This document shows positions 52,455 to 62,400 of a stretch of 64,000 nucleotides of DNA, piece by piece (position 1 is the stretch's first letter; each line of letters starts with the position of its first letter). Both the position numbers and the translations under genes were made by a program. The DNA lies in the NCBI RefSeq assembly GCF_900108105.1, contig NZ_FNUR01000001.1:372001-436000 (forward strand). Reading direction: 5' to 3'. This DNA is from Butyrivibrio sp. Su6 (GTDB taxonomy: Bacteria > Bacillota > Clostridia > Lachnospirales > Lachnospiraceae). Below the pieces are notes generated by a model, which saw nothing but the letters and a program-made list of their open reading frames with translations, had not been told where the DNA came from and did no database searches.

Positions 52455-52889
52455 ATGAGTATAAAACAGATATCAGTTTTCCTTGAAAATAAACCCGGCA
52501 CACTAAAAAAACTTACAAGCGTCATGGCTAAAAACAAAATAGATATGCGTGCCACTTCCCTTGCCGAGACCAAGGATTTTGGAATTGCCCGCATCATCGT
52601 TGACGACGCTTTAGAAGCTGTAAATACCTTAAAAGAAAATGACTTCGTAGCAAGTCTTACATCAGTTCTGGCAGTAGAGATTCCTGATGAGGCAGGCGGA
52701 CTCGATAAGCTTTTGGAAGTTTTCGCTGATGCAGAAGTCAACATCGAGTACATGTACGCTTTTCCCGGAAGAGGCTCTTCCAACCACGCTTACATGATCT
52801 TCAGAGTTGCTGATACAAAAGCTGCTGAGGCAAAGCTCACAGGAAAGGGCTTAAAACTCCTTTCACAGGAAGATATTGCAAACATCTAA
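52455..52889 (+). CDS. Tandem ACT-domain protein
   Basis: A 144-residue cytoplasmic protein made of two ACT domains (about 1-70: ISVFLENKPGTLKKLTSVMAKNKIDMRAT; about 71-140: PDEAGGLDKLLEVFADAEVNIEYMYAF). Such proteins commonly follow paaK/ior genes and are presumed to sense an amino acid, here likely an aromatic one. No DNA-binding domain is present. The ribosome-binding site is AGGAGG. It is the last gene of the operon, 70 nt after paaK, and ends at a bidirectional terminator. Confidence 0.92.
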   Translation: MSIKQISVFLENKPGTLKKLTSVMAKNKIDMRATSLAETKDFGIARIIVDDALEAVNTLKENDFVASLTSVLAVEIPDEAGGLDKLLEVFADAEVNIEYMYAFPGRGSSNHAYMIFRVADTKAAEAKLTGKGLKLLSQEDIANI

Positions 52890-52897
52890 AAAATTAC

Positions 52898-52923
52898 AAC
52901 CTCTGACCATTTGGCCAGAGGTT
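52898..52923. terminator. Bidirectional terminator between the ACT gene and the FIST-GGDEF gene
   Basis: AACCTCTG pairs with CAGAGGTT, with an inner CC/GG step past one mismatch. T-rich sequence follows on the plus strand (TTTATTTATTTTTG), and TTGTAATTTTTTAG on the minus strand. Confidence 0.8.
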
Positions 52924-52935
52924 TATTTATTTTTG

Positions 52936-54693
52936 TTATTTTGCAAATACTACTTTATTTCTTCCGTTTTCTTTTGCATTGTATAAAGCCTCGTCAGCTC
53001 TTTTTACAAAGGTTTCTATTGTATCTTCAGGCCTTATCATTGTCACTCCTATGCTCACAGTAAGATGCTGAACTGTGACAAAGTAGGTATCGTCAATTGT
53101 CTGCCTTATCCTTTCAGCAAACTCTAAAGCCTTTTCAACATCTGAATTTGGGAAAAGATATAAAAACTCCTCTCCGCCCCATCTGCCAAATACATGGTTA
53201 TCTTCAATAAAGTCTTTGACAATATTTACGATACTCTTAAGGACCACATCACCTACATCGTGACCATAGGTGTCATTGACGTGTTTAAAATGATCAATAT
53301 CAAAGAAAAGTAGTGAATATGAGCTTCCATTTTGCGCAAGAGTTATGGCTTCGTTTATGCTCCTTTCAAGCTCCCACCTGTTATAGATCTTTGTGAGCTG
53401 GTCTGTATAGGCAACCTTTCCAAGCTGTTTATTGAGCTCATCAAGATCCTTTGAGGTACTTTCAAGGAAAGTAAGAATCCTTTCAAAAAACGGAACTTCA
53501 CGCTTTTCATCTTCATCCTGCTCAATTAAGAATCCACAGCTACCGTGAACAAAAAGATCTTTTGAATACTTATTCTCCGTTAAGCCAACAATGACTAAGG
53601 CGCTGTTTAGATCGCACATACCACAATTGGGCAAAGCAAATAGCTCTGAGTAGCCGGTTGTGCTTGAGCACTCAGGAAAGAATGAGTGAAAGACGTCTCT
53701 CTCTTCACTATAATATTCCCTAAGAAACCTTTGCCTGTTACCACATTCAAAAAAGTAAAGGGCCTGTGGCTGAAGCCACGAAATTGCATTTATTCCGATT
53801 TTTGTCTTATTGAGAACCTGCTGCGGAAATGAGTAAGAGAGCCTAAAATGCTCGCCCTGAAAAACATCAGAATTAAAAATAATAGCTCCGTCCTCGTTAT
53901 AACCACTCGGAACCCTTGCCACGAAGTTATTATTTCTTTTTAGGACAAAAGGAAATTCGCATACATTCTGGACAAAAAACTCATTTGGAGTGATCTTTAA
54001 ATATTTTTTATAAACCTCAATAGCAGGAGCACCATCTACTTCAGTTACGATCCTGTCTCCTTCAACCCCTGTTATTACCATCTCTTTTCCAATCTCAGCC
54101 CAGTCGAGATTGTTATCCATGTAAAGAGATAAAGAATCACTTTGAAAAATAACCGACACTATAGCATTATCAAAGCATTTACTGCCATAGACATGTGCGG
54201 TATTAAGCGCACGAATATTTCTTCCTGCTTTAGCGCCAAACACAGGAAGATTTTGATGGCTAAATTCCTTAGAGAAAACAGAAATAGACGAACTTGGAGA
54301 AACGTAAAATATCTGCATACATTTTACGTCTCTAAGACCGTCTATTTTTTCATTCATTATTCTTCCGGCTACAAACATCGATACTTCATTTAGATCATAT
54401 TCGTAGCGGTATATCTTTGTTTTGAAAAAATAAGATACTGAAAGCTGTATTGGTGAGTCTTTCAGATCATACTTCTCCTCAGCTATACTTGCACATGTCA
54501 TACCGGTAAGCACAGCCTTTGGACAGATTTCATTAATACGGCTGACAAGATATTCCTCATCTATGTCCAGCCTTGGATTATACAGCTGCATCAGAATGCC
54601 TGATGCAAAATAATAATCCTCTGAAGAATTGATCTCATTTAAAACATTATCCAAAGTACCAAAATCTAAAATGCGATATGTTCTTTGCCTCAT
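52936..54693 (-). CDS. FIST sensor-diguanylate cyclase
   Basis: A 585-residue soluble protein. The first about 380 residues resemble a FIST sensor (FIST_N with SINEICPKAVLTGMTCASIAEE-like text, then FIST_C with GCFLYF-like ALYFFECGNRQRFLREY), thought to bind small ligands such as amino acids. A short coiled coil (about 395-420) leads to a GGDEF domain: FFDIDHFKHVNDTYGHDVGD and GRWGGEEFLYLFPN, with the GGEEF signature near residue 500. The RxxD inhibitory site is absent (FIEDNHVFGRW). No membrane segment. Amino-acid sensing is inferred from the family. Confidence 0.88.
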   Translation of the reverse strand: MRQRTYRILDFGTLDNVLNEINSSEDYYFASGILMQLYNPRLDIDEEYLVSRINEICPKAVLTGMTCASIAEEKYDLKDSPIQLSVSYFFKTKIYRYEYDLNEVSMFVAGRIMNEKIDGLRDVKCMQIFYVSPSSSISVFSKEFSHQNLPVFGAKAGRNIRALNTAHVYGSKCFDNAIVSVIFQSDSLSLYMDNNLDWAEIGKEMVITGVEGDRIVTEVDGAPAIEVYKKYLKITPNEFFVQNVCEFPFVLKRNNNFVARVPSGYNEDGAIIFNSDVFQGEHFRLSYSFPQQVLNKTKIGINAISWLQPQALYFFECGNRQRFLREYYSEERDVFHSFFPECSSTTGYSELFALPNCGMCDLNSALVIVGLTENKYSKDLFVHGSCGFLIEQDEDEKREVPFFERILTFLESTSKDLDELNKQLGKVAYTDQLTKIYNRWELERSINEAITLAQNGSSYSLLFFDIDHFKHVNDTYGHDVGDVVLKSIVNIVKDFIEDNHVFGRWGGEEFLYLFPNSDVEKALEFAERIRQTIDDTYFVTVQHLTVSIGVTMIRPEDTIETFVKRADEALYNAKENGRNKVVFAK

Positions 54694-54755
54694 ATATTAA
54701 GCCCTATATGATAATCTTTTGTCCAAATTACACATCTATTTTATCATTTTAGCAT

Positions 54756-55223
54756 TTATAAAATCAATTCCATCTGATACTCTTTTACCTTCATGCCAAG
54801 GCTGTTATAAAAAGCAATTGCTGAGTCATTACCCTCCCATACATTGAGAGTAACCTCATAGCATCCAAGCTTTTTAGCCTCTTCTTTTACATAATCAAAG
54901 AGCTTTCTTCCTATATGCTCACCCCTCTTTGATTCGTCAACACACAGATCATCTATGAAAAGAATCTTTATAGGAGCCATAAAGTCCGCCTTGGGAATAT
55001 CCCTAAGTACACAGAAACAATAGCCCATACATTCATCATTTTCATCTGTGTAGACATAAACAGGCTTATTATCATCAGCTAATATTTCTTTTAACTCCGT
55101 GGTTGAATATTTAGTCTTTTCTGAAACAAAAATGTCAGGTCTTATCTTTGCATGTATCTCAAGAACTTGATTAAGTAATGTGATCATGCGGGGAATATCT
55201 GTTTCTTTTGCTCTTCTGATCAT
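54756..55223 (-). CDS. GNAT-family N-acetyltransferase
   Basis: A 155-residue acetyltransferase. N-terminal IRRAKETDIPRMITLLNQVLEIH, acetyl-CoA-binding motif A in FIDDLCVDESKRGEHIGRKLFDYV, and motif B in LNVWEGNDSAIAFYNSLGMK are typical of GNAT proteins. The substrate is unknown. It lies 26 nt after the symporter gene on the same strand and could be co-transcribed with it. Confidence 0.92.
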   Translation of the reverse strand: MIRRAKETDIPRMITLLNQVLEIHAKIRPDIFVSEKTKYSTTELKEILADDNKPVYVYTDENDECMGYCFCVLRDIPKADFMAPIKILFIDDLCVDESKRGEHIGRKLFDYVKEEAKKLGCYEVTLNVWEGNDSAIAFYNSLGMKVKEYQMELIL

Positions 55224-55249
55224 AAAAAAGTTAATCTCCTAAATAAGTT

Positions 55250-56803
55250 TTAAGCTATGTTTTCTTCGTCAGAAAGTGATGTACTCTGATGAACCATAAC
55301 TTCCTTATTGTAGCACGCAAAGGCGCTATCAACCAAGGCTTTATCAGGCTTTTTAGTAAATACAGAAACCAAAGGAACAATAACAAGTCCTGCAATCATG
55401 CAAAAAGCTCCGGCATTTATAGGAGACTGTAAGAGTTTTGGAAAACTTGGTCTTACAAGCATATTTGCAAGCATTACTACCGTCGAAAAGATAAAGCTGC
55501 ACCATACTCCGGCTTTAGAAGTTCCCTTCCAGTAAAGTCCATATAAGAAAGGTGCAAGAAAGGCTCCGGCAAGAGCTCCCCATGAAACTCCCATAAGCTG
55601 AGCAATAAAAGTCACATTTTGTTTGTACTGAACAATTGCTATAACAACTGAAACAGCTACAAACACAACGATAAGACATCTCATTATGAGAATCTGCTTC
55701 TTTTCATCCATCTTTTTGATAACATGGCCCTTTAAAAGGTCAAGAGTAAGCGTTGAACTACTTGTAAGAACAAGTGATGAAAGTGTGGACATAGAAGCTG
55801 ATAAAACAAGCACCACAACAACTGCAATAAGAATATCAGGAAGCCCTGATAACATTGCAGGTACAACGCTGTCATATCCATTTGCAGCAATATCTATTCT
55901 GTCTGAAAAAAGTCTTCCGAAGCCGCCAAGGAAATAGCATCCGCCGGCAACTACGAAGGCAAAGAAGGTAGAAACCAAGGTTCCCTTAGAGATTGCTCTC
56001 TCACTTTTTATGGCATAGAATTTTTGCACCATCTGTGGAAGTCCCCAGGTTCCAAGGGATGTTAATATTACAACGCCTAGAAGGTTTAAAGGATCTGGTC
56101 CAAAGAAAGAAGCAAAAATACCTGGAGTTGTACTTACCGTCTCATCAGAAATTCTTGCAAGTCCGTCAAGTGATGCAAGAAATCCTCCCTGACTGTTAAG
56201 TACAGAAATAACTACTGCTGATATACCAAAGAGCATAATTATTCCCTGAATAAAATCGTTGATGGCTGTTGCCATATAACCACCCGCAATTACATATATT
56301 CCCGTAAGAACTGCCATGACTATAACGCAAACAGAATAGTCAATATTAAATGCCATTCCAAAGAGTCTTGAAAGACCGTTGTATAAAGAAGCTGTATATG
56401 GGATAAGGAAAATAAAAGTAATCACAGATGCGGCAATTTTAAGCGATGAGCCTCCAAATCTGGATGCAAAGAACTGCGGCATTGTAGCAGAATTAAGATG
56501 CTGTGTCATGATCCTTGTTCTTCTGCCAAGAATTGTCCATGCCATAAGTGATCCGATAAAAGCATTTCCAATTCCTACCCAGGTAGCAGCTATTCCATAT
56601 TTCCAGCCAAACTGTCCTGCATAGCCAACAAAGATTACAGCAGAAAAGTAACTTGTTCCATAGGCAAACGCAGAAACCCAGGGGCCAACAGACCTTCCGC
56701 CGAGAACAAAACCATTAACATCTGTCGAGTTCTTTCTGCAGGTAAAACCAATAAACAGCATCACCGCAAAAAATACAACAAGCAACAACACTTTAATAAT
56801 CAT
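55250..56803 (-). CDS. Sodium:solute symporter (SSS family)
   Basis: A 517-residue transporter with about 13 hydrophobic segments. The order of motifs (GGRSVGPWVSAFAYGTSYFSAVIFVGYAGQFGWKYG near the start; YVIAGGYMATAINDFIQGIIMLFG; LSASMSTLSSLVLTSSSTLTLDL with sodium-site Ser residues) places it with PutP/PanF-type proteins. The substrate could be a proline-like or other carboxylate solute. Its promoter region contains the shared 26-bp motif also found at the acyl-CoA ligase and ior genes, so it may import an acid used by them; that is an inference. Confidence 0.92.
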   Translation of the reverse strand: MIIKVLLLVVFFAVMLFIGFTCRKNSTDVNGFVLGGRSVGPWVSAFAYGTSYFSAVIFVGYAGQFGWKYGIAATWVGIGNAFIGSLMAWTILGRRTRIMTQHLNSATMPQFFASRFGGSSLKIAASVITFIFLIPYTASLYNGLSRLFGMAFNIDYSVCVIVMAVLTGIYVIAGGYMATAINDFIQGIIMLFGISAVVISVLNSQGGFLASLDGLARISDETVSTTPGIFASFFGPDPLNLLGVVILTSLGTWGLPQMVQKFYAIKSERAISKGTLVSTFFAFVVAGGCYFLGGFGRLFSDRIDIAANGYDSVVPAMLSGLPDILIAVVVVLVLSASMSTLSSLVLTSSSTLTLDLLKGHVIKKMDEKKQILIMRCLIVVFVAVSVVIAIVQYKQNVTFIAQLMGVSWGALAGAFLAPFLYGLYWKGTSKAGVWCSFIFSTVVMLANMLVRPSFPKLLQSPINAGAFCMIAGLVIVPLVSVFTKKPDKALVDSAFACYNKEVMVHQSTSLSDEENIA

Positions 56804-56841
56804 ACAAACCTCCCAAGCAATATTTTGATGTGTTCTTTTAA

Positions 56842-56867
56842 TACTTTAACGCTTTAAATCGTACAAG
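56842..56867 (+). promoter_or_regulatory. Shared 26-bp operator-like motif, site 2 (symporter)
   Basis: TACTTTAACGCTTTAAATCG followed by TACAAG; it differs from site 1 in only two positions. It covers the spacer of a possible minus-strand promoter (TTGACT at 56866-56871, 17 nt, TAAAGT at 56843-56848) upstream of the symporter gene. Confidence 0.65.
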
Positions 56868-56882
56868 TCAATAAATATAATA

Positions 56883-56912
56883 AAAGACCACCAATTAAAT
56901 TAGTGGCCTTTA
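56883..56912 (-). terminator. Intrinsic terminator after the MATE-ATPase gene
   Basis: On the minus strand AAAGGCCAC pairs with GTGGTCTTT (one G-U) across an AT-rich loop, followed by TATTATATTT. It is 7 nt past the stop. Confidence 0.75.
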
Positions 56913-56918
56913 GAATAA

Positions 56919-58706
56919 TCAAATCTTTATTGTAAGAACATTCAAACCTAAAACATTTTGATAAGTAAAATCCTTGGCGATACTATAGACCATCCTTAGT
57001 CCGATGTTCGTGGTCTTATCATCAGGATCAGCAAGGCGCTGCCTTTGAACAGGGTCAAAGGGCTGGCAGTCATCCTTAATACAAAGTATAACATCGTCGT
57101 CTTTAACTATTGCTCTGGCAGTGAGATTATGCTTTTTGTTATCCATAGCAAAACCGTGTCTTACTACATTCCCTGCCATTTCTTCAAGGGAGAGACTGGC
57201 AAAATACGCTCTTCTTTTATCTATGCCTTTACTTATACAGAAGTTTTGTACATTTTCAGAAGTTCCGGTCACGTCATCTGGCTTTTGAACCAACAATTCC
57301 AGTCTATGATCTTCATCCACGCCGAAATTGTCAGGGATTACCATAAGCTCGTCTATGTTTTGAGGTATTTTTTTATTCTTGATCATTGCATAAATGATAA
57401 CAATTAAAACGCCCACAATGCCATTTAGAACATTGGCAAAATAAACAGCATTCATTCCCAAAAAAGGAATCAAAACGGCGGTAAAAGCACTTACACAAAC
57501 GAATCCATCCAATACTCCATATATATGCACTAAAAGTTTTCTATTTGAAGCAAGTGCATAGCAACTAAAATGCATAAGCCATACTGCAAGCGGCATACAT
57601 AGAGGAAGGATTCTGTATCCCCACATAGTCATGGCAAAAACCGGTTCTGACTGATTTTGGAAGAAAACCAAAGTAAAGGGCTTTGCCATTAGAATAATAA
57701 ATGCCGAAACTGCGCATTGAAGAGGGATAAATCTAAAAAGCGCAGTCCTCATTACGTTCTTCAGAGTAGTTCTGTCCTCTTCTCCAATACTTACACTTAT
57801 CATCATTCTTGATACATTCAGCATTCCGGCGGGAATCGCCCAAAAGAAAGCCATTATCGCGTTAGAAGCCGCAAAAGCAGAAATGCCAACATTTCCTACA
57901 TAGGAAATAATAAGTCCATTGACAATCAATCCACGGATAGTCTGATATCCATTTCCTATTGCTCCAGGGAATCCGATAGTAACAATCTCTTTTGCATCAT
58001 CCCACCTAAAGCCCTTAAAATTAAGTCTTATTGATGCTTGTGGCGTAAAGAAGAACTGGGCCTGAACCAGCATATACACCCACATTCCAAGGGACGATGC
58101 AATTGCAAGTCCCAAGGCCTGCAAATGAAGTACCTGAACAAAGACATAATTAAAAATCAGATTGACGACTATATATACAATACTTGCTATAGTAGTTCGG
58201 GTGGATTTGTTTTCAAGAGAAAGAAATGCCGCAAGTTGATTGCCAATAAATAAGGGGAAAATTCCAAGCGCCTGACCGAGTAAAAATCTATTAAACACAA
58301 GCCTGGACGAATTCTCAGGAGCAATAAAAGATGTCAGATCAAATATAGCCAATATGATCAATATCGCGGCTGTTACAGCTGAGATAATAGTACATAACAG
58401 AATATCCAGTGTAAAAACATTCTGCATTTGTCCAACCTGATTCTTGCCCATATATTTGCCGCAGATAACAACAGAACCGGTCAAAAGCATAAAGCTTATC
58501 GCACCTACAAGCTGACTAATTGGATTATAAAGACCTACGGCACCCATGGCAGCTTCTCCAACATAGTTAGATGCAAAGAAGCCTGTAACTATACCATTAA
58601 TAGCACTAATAGAATTTAAGAGTATCTGTACCGGTAAGAGTCTGAACAACAGTTTTGCAGTCATTTGAAAATCAGAAACTTTAGAAATGTTTTTATTCAT
58701 AATCAC
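56919..58706 (-). CDS. MATE transporter fused to an anti-sigma-type histidine-kinase-like ATPase
   Basis: A 595-residue two-part protein. Residues about 1-450 form a 12-helix MATE-type transporter (NYVGEAAMGAVGLYNPISQLVGAISFML; FPGAIGNGYQTIRGLIVNGLI). Residues about 465-595 are a GHKL ATPase domain of the SpoIIAB/RsbW sort: N box in LSLEEMAGNVVRHGF, G1-like box in CIKDDCQPFDPVQRQRL (Cys in the usual Gly position) and NIGLRMVYSIAKDFTYQNV. Such fusions occur in Lachnospiraceae, but the function is unknown. Two ATG codons at the start are alternatives. A terminator follows. Confidence 0.88.
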   Translation of the reverse strand: MIMNKNISKVSDFQMTAKLLFRLLPVQILLNSISAINGIVTGFFASNYVGEAAMGAVGLYNPISQLVGAISFMLLTGSVVICGKYMGKNQVGQMQNVFTLDILLCTIISAVTAAILIILAIFDLTSFIAPENSSRLVFNRFLLGQALGIFPLFIGNQLAAFLSLENKSTRTTIASIVYIVVNLIFNYVFVQVLHLQALGLAIASSLGMWVYMLVQAQFFFTPQASIRLNFKGFRWDDAKEIVTIGFPGAIGNGYQTIRGLIVNGLIISYVGNVGISAFAASNAIMAFFWAIPAGMLNVSRMMISVSIGEEDRTTLKNVMRTALFRFIPLQCAVSAFIILMAKPFTLVFFQNQSEPVFAMTMWGYRILPLCMPLAVWLMHFSCYALASNRKLLVHIYGVLDGFVCVSAFTAVLIPFLGMNAVYFANVLNGIVGVLIVIIYAMIKNKKIPQNIDELMVIPDNFGVDEDHRLELLVQKPDDVTGTSENVQNFCISKGIDKRRAYFASLSLEEMAGNVVRHGFAMDNKKHNLTARAIVKDDDVILCIKDDCQPFDPVQRQRLADPDDKTTNIGLRMVYSIAKDFTYQNVLGLNVLTIKI

Positions 58707-58785
58707 ACTCCTTGATTGTCATTGACGTATTTACAGATATATTTTATCACCAAACAAATTATACACTTATTAAAGTTTTCTAATA

Positions 58786-58834
58786 ATAAAATAACTTCCC
58801 ATATAGGTTAATTGTTCCTATATGGGAAGTTATT
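58786..58834 (-). terminator. Very strong terminator after the sortase gene
   Basis: A perfect 18-bp stem (AATAACTTCCCATATAGG and its complement, 9-nt loop) overlaps the stop codon and is followed on the minus strand by TTATTATTAG. It ends the surface protein-sortase operon. Confidence 0.8.
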
Positions 58835-59429
58835 AAAATACTCTTTCTGCTATAACTACCAACCTGTGCGTTGCTATATAGATTGGTGTACAAGTGTAAA
58901 GAGTTAAAATTTCTTTGTCAGTATTTTCAAGTATTTCAACATCCTCAGGTTTTACAGTTTTTATTTCATAAACTCTATAGCTATATGTATCTGTAGGAGT
59001 ATCAATATAGATCATATCGCCTATTTCTACTTCTTCAAGCCTGTTGAAAAACTTTCCAAAAGTATAATTCCTGTGCCCTGCTATTACACAGTTACCTAGT
59101 TCACCTGGCAAAACAGTATCAGATTCATGACCAAGAGCAGCTTTTAAAGCTTCTTTTGAAGTTCCTTCAGTTACTACATTTTCACTGTCAATTGAGGGAA
59201 TTCTTAAAATGTACTCGTTTTCTCCATCACTCTCTGATGATCCAACACTAGAAATTATACCTGTCTGTAAAAACTCTTCCCTCTCCTGCTTTATTTTTTG
59301 AATAGTATCCTCAACCTCTTTTTTCTGGCTTATGTTAAGCTGTATGGACGCTATTATTAAATATACGCCCATACTCAAAACAAATATGCCAAGGAAGCTC
59401 TTTACTATCTTGAATAAAATATTATTCAT
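58833..59429 (-). CDS. Sortase (class C/D-like transpeptidase)
   Basis: A 198-residue cysteine transpeptidase that attaches surface proteins to the wall or to each other. One N-terminal membrane helix (about 9-30), then the sortase barrel with His119 (VIAGHRNYTFGKFF), Cys180 (LTLYTCTP) and Arg189 (ATHRLVV). The TCTP...THRL pattern resembles pilin-type (class C) sortases, but the C-terminal membrane helix of that class is missing, which fits class D better. Its start overlaps the stop of the LAKTG surface protein by 8 nt, so that protein is the obvious substrate. Confidence 0.92.
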   Translation of the reverse strand: MNNILFKIVKSFLGIFVLSMGVYLIIASIQLNISQKKEVEDTIQKIKQEREEFLQTGIISSVGSSESDGENEYILRIPSIDSENVVTEGTSKEALKAALGHESDTVLPGELGNCVIAGHRNYTFGKFFNRLEEVEIGDMIYIDTPTDTYSYRVYEIKTVKPEDVEILENTDKEILTLYTCTPIYIATHRLVVIAERVF

Positions 59430-62400
59430 TAATCTTCTTCTTTCTAAAAACTATGAAAGCACCTGTTACAATCAATATAATTCCAAGAACATAAGATAAG
59501 ACTGTTCCTATAAATCCACCTGTCTTAGCCAGTCTGTTTATACCCTTTATAGACTGCTGATTTGCATCTAATGTTTCATCTTCTGATACGTCTTCTAAGC
59601 TAACACTTTCGACAGTTGCATTTATTATGGCAGAATTGTCAGCCTGTTCATATGTATCTGTTGTATTTGCACTTGTATCTGCGTCGTTATCTGTATCTGT
59701 GTCTGTAGATGTATTTGTATCGGTGTCTGCGTCTGCATTTGAATTTGTGCCTGCACCAGCCTGTACATCAGAACCTTTAGCTGTATCCGAATCCGTGACA
59801 GTCTCTTTGTTTTTATCTGTATCCTTTTCTACAACTGTATCTTTACCCGATTCAGGATTTTCACCTTCATTTGTATTATCGCCTACTTCTGATCCGGTTT
59901 TTTCACCTTCTGAAGGCTCATTTTCTGTTTCAGGCTTAGTAACAGTCTGTGGAGCTTTATTTGGCCCTTTACTACCACTTTCAAATGTAGGAAGTTTAAT
60001 AGTTGTCAAAAGAACTACTTTGTTATCCTCAAGTGCACTGGTAGAGCCATCATTTGAAATAATTTCTACAACATCATTATCATCTGATCTGAGAACTGTA
60101 AACTTGATTGATGAAGCTTTTTCATAGCCATCAAGGCCTTCTGTTTCACTGAGAATATATATTTTCTGATATCCAAGGTATAAGGTCTTGCTTTTGCCAT
60201 CTGTTATCCAGGACTCAATTATTTCAGCTTTATTCTCGTTATCAGTCAGCTCATAAAGGGTAAGTGTTACACCTTCAAGTACTGTTGAAAGCTCATCTTC
60301 TTCAAACAATTCAACACAGGCTGTAATCTCTTCGTCATTAACATCTATAAATACAAAGTTTGATTCAGTACTTACATATTCAGTATCAGTATCTGATTCT
60401 GTTTGAATATAAAAATCACCGTTTGAGTCGATTCTTATAGCTTTAACAATAGCTGATTCAGAAACATAGCCAAATGGTACCTCACTTTGTTTAATATAGT
60501 AGTCTCCGGAAGGTAAACTTATTGATATTTTGCTTCCGGTTGTATTATATACACGAACAGGGTCAGATCCTGAAGCTTCATATACTGATATTTCAGCTCC
60601 TGTAAGGCTTGTATTTTCCTGATTAACTACATCCACTGTAAACGTGTATGTGTCCAGGTTTTTGTCTACCATTTGTATTTCATCGCCATCTACAGTATTA
60701 AAGCTGCCTTCCTGCGCATCGCACAAATTTAAATTGCCGTTTTCGTCAATATAAAAAACTATATCATCAGCTTTTTCATAGCCAAAAGGAACATCTTCTT
60801 CAGCTTCAGAAAGTGTGTAATGCACGTCATATGCGGCATTAAATATGTACGCATTTTCAGATGAAGTAAACTGCTCAGTTTTTGTAGTATTATTTGTTAA
60901 TGTCCTTGAAATAGAAAGGTCAACTCCACTTAAAGCATTTCCATAACTATCAACCTTCGATATTTTTACTTCTTTTGTCTTCTTTTTTGCCACAAAAGAA
61001 ATGGTCTTAGCATTTTGAACTCCACCGGATTCTTCCGTAGTAAGTATCTGATCAGTTGTAACAAATTCATACAGATTAGGAATAGATTCTTCAATTACAC
61101 TAATTGTATAGTCTGTGCTATCAGCCAGTTTTCCAATCAGAGTTGCTTTTCCGTTTGATTTAGTTGTTAAAGTAGCAACTTTATTGCCATCTTTATCTGT
61201 AACTGCAAACTTAACTCCGGATAAAACAATATCACTGTCATCACTATCTGTAACTGTAATATACAAAACCTGAGGATCCTTGGTCCATCCTCCGCCAAAA
61301 GAGCTGACGCTTAAATCTGCTTTTGAGCTGTTAACAGCGCTTGAAGAGTAACCAACAAGTGAAATAGCATTGGAGTAATCACCACCACTTTTTATTTCAG
61401 TTGGCATAGCTTTATAGGTAAGAACATAAATGTTTGTATTATTCTCCCTTTGAGGGAGTGTCACATCAAGCTGTGTCTTCTCTCCGTTTGGTGTTACTAA
61501 AACAGTGTAATCTGTTTCTTCATTTTCAGCAGTTATCTCACCTGTAGAAGCATTAATGGAGCCAACATACAATTTTACAGATGTTTCATCAAGCGAAAGG
61601 TCTTCTCCCAATGTATCCCTCAAGATCAAATTTGATGGAAGAAGCTGCCTGTTGCCGTTAAAGTAAACACTATAAGTTATTTCTTTTGTAGTAGTATCAA
61701 CGCTGGCAATCTTCTCTATGACCTTATTGATCCACTGGGTCTTAACAGACTTAGTTACTTCAAAACCTTTTATTGCAGAAGTAGATAAACTTGCTGTATT
61801 TGTAACGTATACTTTACCGCCATTAGTCGATGTAAATATATCTCCATCGTTAACTTTTGCAGAAAATGTTATGACCTTTTTGGCATTATCTGTTCCGACT
61901 TCATCATCATTTACATTAGGAAGATATATTTTCAAAGCTCCATCTGAATCATAGCTATAATATGCATCAGTAGATGTTTCCTCATCTATAGTGTTTCCAT
62001 TAACTGCGATGCTACCTGAAACCAATGACAATCCATTAGTTCCAAGGTCATCAGTTACTACAATATGGGACATAGCCATTTTATTGGCATTTACAGTTAT
62101 TGTGTAATCAATAGCATGAGTATCATAGTTATAACTTCCGGCTGTTTTATCAAGCACAGTACTTACGTAATTGGCATAAGCCGTATCAGATGACGCAGTT
62201 GCCTGATCAGCAAAAGTAAGTTTTACTGTATCCTTGTAATAACTTTTTTTAGTGACATTGTTTGACCAAACTTCAGCCTCTTCATCAGTAAGTTTCGTCA
62301 CTATAGTAAATGAGGCGCTGGCACCATTAAGTTCATCGTCAAAACTAATCACCTTATTACCAGCTTCGTTTTCGCTAAGTGTTTTGCTGCCTTCATCAAT

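Noticed and set aside
59627-60127. Plus-strand frame of 166 codons rich in Ser and Val
   Set aside because: Antisense of the Thr/Asp-rich linker of the surface adhesin; no start signals.
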